Shown here: positions 1 to 8,400 of the stretch, piece by piece
How positions within the stretch are numbered: position 1 is the first letter of the stretch
Layout of the letters: each line of letters starts with the position of its first letter
NCBI GenBank assembly: GCA_964415605.1
Contig: CAYQBA010000166.1
Location: forward strand, 1-10,475
DNA from: UCB3 sp964415605
GTDB taxonomy: Bacteria > Chloroflexota > Anaerolineae > Epilineales > Epilineaceae
Direction: 5' to 3'
DNA length: 10,475 nucleotides
Notes under the pieces: generated by a model
Told to the model about the DNA's origin: nothing
What the model saw: the letters and a program-made list of their open reading frames with translations, nothing else
Database searches by the model: none
Made by a program: the position numbers and the translations under genes

Positions 1-1860
1 GCGGCCGGCCGCGCCGCCGCGCCCGCCGGCCGATCGGGATCGCCCACCGCCGACGCCGACGGCATCGTCGTCGACCTCAGCCAGATGCCCGACCTGCCGT
101 GCCACGCCATGTTCGACACGATCATGGGCGACTGCAGCGCGGCCGACATCGCCCGCATCCGGGCCGAGATCCTGGCGCGCCGCTCCGAAGGCGGCGCCCC
201 GCCGACGGCCGACTCCGGCGAAGACGGCTTCCTGCCCTGGGACGGCACGCTGGCGATGGCCGAGGCTCAGCTCGCGGCGCCGATGACCGCCGTCACCCTC
301 ACCGGCCGCACACCCTTCGTGCTCGACGCCCGCCCGGTGCGCTGGGCCATCGGCGGGACGACCGTGGCGGGCTACGGCTACAACGGCATGATCCCCGGCC
401 CGCTGCTCAAGGTGCGGCAGGGCGCCACGCTGCGGGTGGACTTCTCCAACCGCATCGACCTGCCGACGACGGTGCACTGGCACGGCCTGCGGCACGCCAA
501 CGCCAGCGACGGCGTGCCCGGCGTGACGCAGCCCCCCGTGCCCCCCGGCGAGCGCTGGGCTTACGAGCTCACGTTCCCCGACGCCGGCATGTTCTGGTAC
601 CACCCGCACGTGCGCGAGGACATCCAGCAGGACGCCGGGCTCGCCGGCGTCATCGTGGTCGAGCCGCACGACGGGTCCGAGCTGCCGCCTGTCGACCGCG
701 AGGCGGTGCTGGTGCTCGACGACATTCGCCTCGAGAACGGGCGGCTGGTCCCGTATGGCCTCACGCACGCCAACTTCGCCATCATGGGGCGCTTCGGGAA
801 CACGCTGCTCGTCAACGGCCGGAAGGACTACCGGCTGGCCGTCGACCGCGGCGACGTCGTGCGGTTCTACATCGTGAACAGCGCCAGCGCCCGGCCGTTC
901 CGGCTGTCGTTCGACGGCGCCACCGTGTTCCGCGTCGCCGGCGACCTGGGCCGCTACGTGCGGCCGGCCCGCGTCGGCGAGGTCGTCATCGGCCCGGCGG
1001 AGCGCTACATCCTCGACGCCCGCTTCGACGAGGCGCGGGCCTACCGCCTCCGCCACACGACGCCCGAGATCGCTTACGACCTGGGCAGCATCGACGTCCG
1101 CGAACCGGGGGCGGGCGGCGAACCCCCGGCCGGCGCGGCCGAACCGCCGCGCGCCGACGCCGGTACCCAGCTCGACTTCGACCGCCTGCGCGGGGCCTTC
1201 GACCAGCCCGTGGTCATGGACCTCGAGATCACGGCCGACATCCCGGGGCTGGTGCGCGCCGAGGACACGGCGGGTGGCGCCAGCCCGGCGGACACGTCGC
1301 CCGCGGCAGCGCGGTCCGACGACGGCGCCGGCGGCGACGCGGGCACGCCGGCGGACGACGAGCACGCCGCCGATGAGGCGCACGCCCACGCCCCCACCGA
1401 TGGTCTGGAGTGGGAGGACGACATGGCGGCGGTGAACCGGCGGTCGGACACCGAGGATGTCCGCTGGATCCTGCGCGACCGCCGGACGGGCGCCGAGAAC
1501 CATGCCATCCACTACGCCTTCGACGTCGGCGACCTGGTGCGGGTGCGCCTGCACAACCTGGCCGACAGCCCGCACCCCATGCACCACCCCGTCCACATCC
1601 ACGGGCAGCGCTTCCTCGTGACGGCCGTGAACGGCGAGCCGAACCCGGACCTGGTGTGGAAGGACACCGTCCTGGTGCCGCGCGGGACGACCGCGGACCT
1701 CCTGCTGGAGATCACCAACCCGGGCACATGGATGGTGCACTGCCACATCCCCGAGCACATGGAGAGCGGGATGATGTTCCTGTTCGACGTCGCCGGCGGA
1801 TCGACCCAGGGCAGCACCCCGCCGGCGTCGCCGCCGGCGACGCCGCACGGGATGCCGTGA
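1..1860 (+). CDS. Multicopper oxidase (laccase/CotA/FtsP-like), 5' end outside window
   Basis: This is a three-cupredoxin-domain multicopper oxidase, an enzyme that oxidises a phenolic, metal or similar substrate and reduces O2 to water. Numbering from the Met at base 85, all four ligand blocks are present: HWHG at 131-134, WYHPH at 171-175, HPVHIHG at 501-507, and HCH-IPE-H-MESG-M at 552-563. The type 1 copper ligands would be H501, C553, H558 and axial M563; the other eight His build the trinuclear centre. Domains lie at roughly 65-195, 200-350 and 440-575. A linker rich in Ala, Asp, Gly and His (about 385-440) separates domains 2 and 3. The frame stays open from base 1 to base 84 (Ala/Gly/Pro-rich, then DGIVVDLSQ), so the Met at 85 is probably internal and the start, with any signal peptide, lies upstream. 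The stop is TGA at 1858-1860, and the next gene is convergent. Substrate (laccase, Cu(I) or bilirubin-type) cannot be decided from sequence. The family call is secure. Confidence 0.93.
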   Translation, partial: AAGRAAAPAGRSGSPTADADGIVVDLSQMPDLPCHAMFDTIMGDCSAADIARIRAEILARRSEGGAPPTADSGEDGFLPWDGTLAMAEAQLAAPMTAVTLTGRTPFVLDARPVRWAIGGTTVAGYGYNGMIPGPLLKVRQGATLRVDFSNRIDLPTTVHWHGLRHANASDGVPGVTQPPVPPGERWAYELTFPDAGMFWYHPHVREDIQQDAGLAGVIVVEPHDGSELPPVDREAVLVLDDIRLENGRLVPYGLTHANFAIMGRFGNTLLVNGRKDYRLAVDRGDVVRFYIVNSASARPFRLSFDGATVFRVAGDLGRYVRPARVGEVVIGPAERYILDARFDEARAYRLRHTTPEIAYDLGSIDVREPGAGGEPPAGAAEPPRADAGTQLDFDRLRGAFDQPVVMDLEITADIPGLVRAEDTAGGASPADTSPAAARSDDGAGGDAGTPADDEHAADEAHAHAPTDGLEWEDDMAAVNRRSDTEDVRWILRDRRTGAENHAIHYAFDVGDLVRVRLHNLADSPHPMHHPVHIHGQRFLVTAVNGEPNPDLVWKDTVLVPRGTTADLLLEITNPGTWMVHCHIPEHMESGMMFLFDVAGGSTQGSTPPASPPATPHGMP

Positions 1861-1902
1861 GCACGCCTACCCGTGCCCCCAAGATCGCGGAGGGCCAGTG
1901 GG

Positions 1903-1931
1903 CCGGGTGCACTTACGGCAAGTGCACCTGG
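1903..1931. terminator. Hairpin between convergent genes, possible bidirectional terminator
   Basis: Two 12-base arms (1903-1914 and 1920-1931) pair with one G-T wobble around the five-base loop ACGGC. The inner eight pairs (GTGCACTT/AAGTGCAC) are perfect. The hairpin lies 42 bases after the oxidase stop and covers the TAA stop (1913-1915) of the reverse-strand gene. No T-run follows on either strand, so it is not a classical intrinsic terminator. In a GC-rich genome a U-less hairpin could still end transcription from both sides or block antisense read-through. The pairing is seen directly; the function is inferred from position. Confidence 0.45.
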
Positions 1932-2427
1932 TTCGCGATCTCGATCTCGCCGACTTGCATGTAGCGGTTGCCGTAGTCGTCCTGGCTGAGCTCCGCCCCG
2001 AAGAGGCGCACGCAGCCGGCCTGGCGCGGGGCGAACGCGAAGTCCACCGGCCCGTCCGACGGCTGCGGGAACCCGTACCGCGTCACCAGGGGCGACCAGT
2101 TCCCAGCCTCCCGGAAGCGGGGATGGGCCGGGTCGCACGTCTTGCCGCCGCCGTCGACGCTGTACTGCAGCACGAAGTCCTTCGGGAACCCGATCGACGT
2201 GCCGGGGTTGCTCGGGTCGGCGCGCGGGACGACGCGGACGCGGCCGATCTCGGCCGGCGCAGCCAGCCGCACGGCCGCCCACTCGCTCCACGCCAGGTGC
2301 TCGCCGTGGGGCAGGCTGCTCCAGACCGTCTCCGGCTTGCCGTCGACCAGCCGCGCCGCGGGCCAACTGCCGATGGCCGAGGAGACGGCGGCGCTGGCGC
2401 CCAAGACCTGGCCGCCGGCGCCGCCGA
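1913..2427 (-). repeat. Discoidin (F5/8 type C) repeat unit 3, C-terminal
   Basis: This is the last discoidin-like unit. It begins after a linker reading GGAGGQVLGAS, runs from AAVSSAIGSW to GEIEI, and ends in the short tail ANQVHLP with a TAA stop. It carries the family pattern VSSA-(x)n-DG-x-x-x-TVWSS, then EWAAVRL, IGFPKDFVLQYS and the GEIE end strand. Two cysteines (in KTCDPA and AGCVRL) match those in the other units and probably form a disulfide. Its DNA is more diverged from units 1 and 2 than those two are from each other, so it is likely the older copy. Its frame differs from the upstream part of the gene only because of the 100-base N block. Confidence 0.88.
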
Positions 2428-5400
2428 NNNNNNNNNNNNNNNNNNNNNNNNNNNNNNNNNNNNNNNNNNNNNNNNNNNNNNNNNNNNNNNNNNNNNNNNN
2501 NNNNNNNNNNNNNNNNNNNNNNNNNNNCCTCGATCTCGCCGATCTGCAGGTAGCGGTTGCCGTAGTCGTCCTGGCTCAGCTCCGCGCCGAAGAGTCGGAC
2601 GCAGCCCGCCTGGCGACCGGGGAACGCGAAGTCCACCGGCCCGTCCGTCGGTTGCGGGAACCCGTACTTCGTGACCAGCGGTGACCAGTTGGACGCCTCT
2701 CGGAAGCGCGGCTGGGCGGGATCGCACGTCCTTCCACCCCCCTCCAGGCTGTACTGGAGCACGAAGTCCTTGGGGAACCCGATCGACGTCCCCGGGTTGC
2801 TGGGGTCCGACCGCGGCGTGATGCGAACGCCGCTGATCAGGGACGGGGCGTCGAGGCGCACGGCCGCCCACTCGCTCCACGCGAGGTGCTCGCCGTGGGG
2901 CTGGCTGCTCCACACCGTCGCGGGCAGGCCGTCCACCAGCCGCGTCGCCGGCCAGCTGCCGAGCGCCGACGAGACGGCCGCGCTGCCCGGGACGGGCCGG
3001 CCGAGGTCGTCGCGCACCTCGATCTCGCCGATCTGCAGGTAGCGGTTGCCGTAGTCGTCCTGGCTCAGCTCGGCGCCGAACAACCGCACGCAGCCCGCCG
3101 ACCGCGGCTCGAACTCGAAGTCCACCGGCGCGTCCGACGGCTGGGGGAACCCGTACTTCGTGACCAGCGGCGCCCAGTTGGACGCCTCCCGGAAGCGCGG
3201 CTGGGCGGGATCGCACGTCTTGCCGCCGCCGTCGAGGCTGTACTGCAGCACGAAGTCCTTGGGGAACCCGATCGACGTCCCCGGGTTGCTGGGGTCCGAG
3301 CGCGGGAAGACGCGGATGCGGCTGATCGTCGCCGGCGTGCCGAGTCGGATCGCCGCCCACTCGCCCCACGCCAAGTGCTCGCCGTGGGACTGGCTGCTCC
3401 ACACCGTCCCGCCGTCGCCATCCACGATGCGCGCCGCCGGCCACGTCGGCAAGGCGGACGACACCGGCGCGGCGGGCGCGCTCAGGCTCGGCCACCAGGC
3501 CTCGGGCGGCGGCGCCTTGATCCGGTTGCCGAAGTCCAGCGCGTTGGGCGACACGGTGTTGCACGCGCCGCCGCTGCCCGTGACGCAGGCCGTGGCGCCC
3601 TTGCCGGCGGTGCAGTCGCTCAGCACGGTGTACGTGCCGTTCGGGGCAGGGCCGCTCTGCAGCCACCAGAGTGGCCCCTGGACTTCGGACACCCGGTACA
3701 TTTGCGTCGACGCCGAATACTGCAAGGCCAGGCAGTAGCGCCCGTTGGCGTCGGTGGCGGTGGTGGCGAGCACCTGGCCGGCGGCATCCTTCAACTGCAC
3801 CTGCCAGCCGGCGAGCGGGAGCTCCCCGGGCTCGCGCTGGCCGTTGCCGTTCCCGTCGAGGTACTTCGTCCCGCACACCTCGCCGCACGGCGCCTGGCAG
3901 CCGATGGCCACGCCGTGGGCGGCCGTGGCCGGGTCGTGCGGGCTCCCCTCGCCGCTGGCCGCGATGTCGCCGTAGCGGAACGCCGGATAGCTGGTCAGCG
4001 GCGGCATCGGCGACCACAGCGGATGGCCCCACCCGTGGAGCTTCTGATACCAATCCAGCGCCATGCTGTGGTCGTAGCCCGCGGCGACGCGCTCGAAGCC
4101 CCAGCCGCCGATGGAGACGCCGACGCCGGGGACGTTGGCGACGTTGGGGTCGGTCGCCTCGCCCCAGGCGTGGATGGCCACGGGATTGCCCAACCCCAGC
4201 CAGCGCTTGGCAAGGCTGTGCCGTACGCCACCCGACACCTGCTGGAAGGGTTGGCTGGCCCATCCTTGCACACCGTACTTTTGCGCCGTGGACGTCGTCC
4301 CGGGGAGCTTGAGATCATGGTTGTCGCCCCAGCCATGGGCGCCGTCCTGGGCAATGGCGAGGCTGAAATCGGCCCCCGCCCCGATCCGCACGAACGGGAA
4401 CGCGGTGCCCGGCGCCGTCGCGAGCTTGCACGTCTTGGCGCCGACGGCCGTGCAGCCGGGCAGCGCCTGGGCGGCGTTGTCGCCCCAACTGTAGATCGCG
4501 CCGTCCTCCGCCAACGCCAGTGAGTGCGCCCAGCCGGCGGCGATGGCCTTGAACTTGGGCAGCCCGGTCCCGGCGGTCGAGCACCGCTCATCCCACGGGT
4601 CGTTGGGCAGCACGCCCCCGATACAGGCACCGGTCATACCCATGCCCGGCAGCGGGCTCGAGTTGCTGGTCCCCCACGCCTCGATGTGGCCGTCCTGGTG
4701 CAGCGCCAGGCTGAACTCGTTGCCCGCGGCGATGGCGATGAAGCCCGCGCCGCCGGGCGCATTCTTGACCACCCTGTCGGAGCCCCACACGTGGACCTTG
4801 GCGGCCTTGTCGAGCGCCATCGTGTGGCCCCGGCTCGTCGCGACCTTCGTGAAGCTGCCCGGGACGATGACCGGCGAGCTGGTGGCGGGGATGCCGCCGA
4901 TCGACATGAAGCCCGCGGCCGGCCAGCGCCACGCCACGATCGGCCCCAGGGCGTCGATCCAGCCGTCACGGTCGATGCAGTAGGCCGACGGCTGGTTCCC
5001 GAAGTCGACCTTCTGGGAGTCGACGGTCGTCGCCGGGCCGGGCTTGCTGCCGGCGGCGGTCGGCCAGACCACCGCGTAGGGAACCGCGGAGTTGCATTCC
5101 GCGACGTAGGCCCGGTACGTGCCCGGCGCAGCCGGGGTGTTCTGGGTGAACCCCGCCTGCGGGACCTCGCTGATGATGACCTCCGACGTGCCGGTCAGCG
5201 TCAGGCAGTACTTCCCGTCCTTGTCGGTGGTCGCCGTGGCCACCAGCGTGCCGTCCGGCTTGCGCGCTTCGATGACCCAGCCGTCCTTGCCGGCGCCGTC
5301 GACGCGCTTCACACCGCAGAGGGTCGCCTTGCACTGGCTGAGATCGTGGTTGCCGAAGTTGACGCCGGTCTTGGTCTCGCCGAAGCCGACGACGACGGAC

Positions 5401-8400
5401 TGCTTGCCCGAGGGCGGGACCGTCGGCTGCCAGCCCGCCTTGAGCTTCTCGCTCACGGCGATGGTTCCCGGCTGGACCTGGACGCAGTACCACCCCGGCT
5501 TGCCGGCATCGGGGTCGCCGGGGCTCGACGCCGGCTTCGGCGCGGTGGTGGCGCCGCCCAGGAACACGTTGTTGGCGCCCGTCGCGGTCATCTGCCACGT
5601 GTTCAGGCCGACCTCGTTGGCATCGAACACGCCGTCCTTGTCGGCGTCGTGATACTTCCAGCCGCACACCTTGCCGCACACCGCGGCCTCCGCCGAGGCG
5701 ACGTAGTCGTTGACGCCGTACGGCCCGTCCTGCCAGTTGCGCTCGCCGTTGACGGCACCCGACGCGCCCGGCTTCCGCGGCGGCGCGGCGTTGGCCAGCG
5801 CGCCCTGGCCGGGCAGCCCGGTCCAGAAGACCGTGGCGGTGTTGACGAGCTTGCTGCAGACGAGGCAGTCCAGCGCCGCCGTGTAGCCCAGGACCGCGGT
5901 CTGGCCGACGGCGAGCTGCGAGATGGTGGCGGAGAACAGCTGCAGGAACGGCGTGTTCACCGGCGCGTAGGCGATGACGGCGGGCGGCGACGCCGGGATG
6001 AGCGGCACGGCCGCCGGCTTGGCGGCGACATCCTTGAGGCAGTCCGGGAGCAGGTCCATCACCAAGAGGTCGAACGCGGTGGCGGTGCCGTTGTTGGTGA
6101 CCTCGATCCTGTACTCCAGCGTCTGACCCACGGCCAGCGGCAGCGCCTTGGTGACGATCGTCTTCTTGATCGTCACGTGCGGCTCGACGACCTTGGCGGC
6201 GACCTGCATCGTGGCGCGGATGGTGCCGTCGGCGACGATATCGAGCCGGTTGACCTTCTCGAACTTGGCCTTGTCGGTGCCGTCGTCGCCGTTGGCGCCG
6301 GTGTTGCATACCCGCGCCCAAAAATCGACGACGACCATCTTGGGGCCATTGTTGGGCGGCGGGTTGGTCAGCGTCCCGAAGTCGACGACCAGCGGCTTGG
6401 GCGGCAGATCCTTGGCGTCGCAGCTCCACGGTCCGCCCGATACGGTGGGCGTGACGGCGCCGAACACGGGGTCCGTTCCCACCTGGATGTCGTTGGGGTA
6501 GCCGCCGAGCGGCACGACGTCCGGCGGCAGGGTGTCCACCAGCTTGAAGTTCGGGTGCTTGCCCTCGGGTACGTAGCCGCGCAGGTGGTAGTGCACGACC
6601 TCGCCGATGGCGATGTTCGGGACGACCGCCTGCGTCGCGCCCGGCGGCACGCCCTCCGCCGAGCCGGGCGTCGTGTGTCCCTCGCTGGTGTCCAAGATGC
6701 TCTTGGAGGCCCGGGGCAGCACCTGGAACCAGGCGTCGTCGTACGGCTCCTGACCGGGGGTGACGTAACTGTCGCCGCCGTTCGTGCCGGCATACCCGAG
6801 GACCTTGGCGCGGTTGGTGTACTTGCCGATGGCGATGTCCGGGCGCACCGTCAGGTCGAACGAGACGACGAGCACGTTGCTCCCGGGCGGGCTCGTCCCC
6901 GGCGGCGGCAGCGCCCCGGTCAGGCCGGACGGCGGGTCCTTGAGCTCCAGCGTGAAGCCGGTCGTGGTCGGCGTGATCTGCGACGGCGTCATCGTGAAGC
7001 CGTTGGGGAACCCGTTGCCCGCGCCGTCGCTGACGCACGGCACGCCGATGCCCTGCACGGCCGCCCCCCCCGCGGCCCACGGCGGGAACACGTCCTCGAT
7101 CTTGACGTCGAACGCCCCGTTGACGCCGTTGCCGACGTTCTCGACCACGACGACGTAGGTGACCTTGTCGCCGGCATCGACGTAGTCCATGTCGTAGTCG
7201 ATCTGCGCCCCGCTCGTGATGGGCGGCACGAAGCGCGGGCAGTACGGCGCCGAGCTCGGCGGCGGCTTGAACGGCACCGGCGCCGACGGCGTCACGTGCT
7301 GGCCGGCCTGAGACACGTACTGGGTATCGGGATTGCCGCCCCAGACCAGGCCCTTGGTGATCCGCAGCACCGGGCCGGTGAGCTCGAACTCGGCGACCGC
7401 CGCCTGGCAGTACGTGACGCCAAGCGTGTTGCGCTCGCACTCGCGCACGAGGTTGGTCAGGTGCAGCCCGTCCTTGTAGGCCGCCTTGGTGATGCGCAGC
7501 GAGTAGCGGACGCCCAGCGTGTGCGGTTGCGCCAGGCCGGTCTTGAGGTCGCCGTAGTCCACCGTGATCTGGTTGGCCCCGGCGTTGGCGGAGAGGTGCG
7601 GCAGTGGATTGGCCAGACCCATGGCCGTCGGGCTGGTGTAGAAGCAGGCGGTGTTCTCGGGCGGCGGCTGGGGACCGCACGCCGGCAGCGGCCCGGCGGT
7701 CAGCCCGGCCACGGTCAGCACCGGCTTGGGCAGCCAATCCTGGATCTTGACCTGCTCGCCGTCGCCGACCAGGTCCGTCTTCTCGACCTGGAAGGTGATG
7801 ACGTCGTCCGCCGCGAACTGCGGCAGGCCGCCGGCGCCGACCTTCCAGCCGCCGGGAACGCCATTGCGGGCGTGGACCGTCTTGGCCAGCTTGTCGCCGG
7901 GAACCTGGAGCGTCGTCTTGGTGTCGTCCTCGATCGGCGTCGTCTGCAACGTGTACACGCCCGGGATCTCGTCGTCCGCCGCCCGCCTGGCGTGCAGGAA
8001 GGCCTGGTTGCAGATGGGGTCGTGCTTGTCGACGTTGGGGTTGCCCGGCGTCTGCGGCACGGTGTACTCGTTCTTGACGCGGGCGCGGAAGGTGATCTTC
8101 CCCTGGCCGGGCATCTGGGTGGGGCCGGCGCCGACGAGGATGCCCGCGTTGAGCGAGCTCGACCCGGTCGGCGCGGCCGCCTTGAGGCGCTGCGAGACGT
8201 CGAAGACGATCCGCGTCACGCCCTGGATGGCGTAGGGCGACTGCGTGTCGGGGTACTCGCCGCCGCACGTCAGGGCCGGGGCGGCCTGCGCGACGAAGGC
8301 GCTCGTGCCGGCCTGGAGCTCGAGCGCGAGAACGGTCGGGCGCGTCCGGTCGCTGATCTCGAGGCGTGGCAAGCCGCTCGGATTGGCGAGCTCCTGCCCG

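Noticed and set aside
85..87. Start codon of the multicopper oxidase at base 85.
   Set aside because: The frame is open to the left edge, no Shine-Dalgarno precedes this ATG, and no signal peptide follows it. It is more likely an internal Met.
1512..1912. Continuation of the giant reverse-strand open frame to base 1512.
   Set aside because: It is out of frame after the 100-N block. The true repeat frame ends at the TAA at 1913, and the extension is antisense to the oxidase copper-ligand region.
1913..1990. Sortase or membrane anchor at the C-terminus of the giant protein.
   Set aside because: The tail after the last GEIE strand is only a few residues long, with no LPXTG motif, hydrophobic segment or basic end.
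1913..3478. Tandem repeats as a possible CRISPR or other non-coding array.
   Set aside because: The period is 489 bases and every unit translates into the same protein domain.
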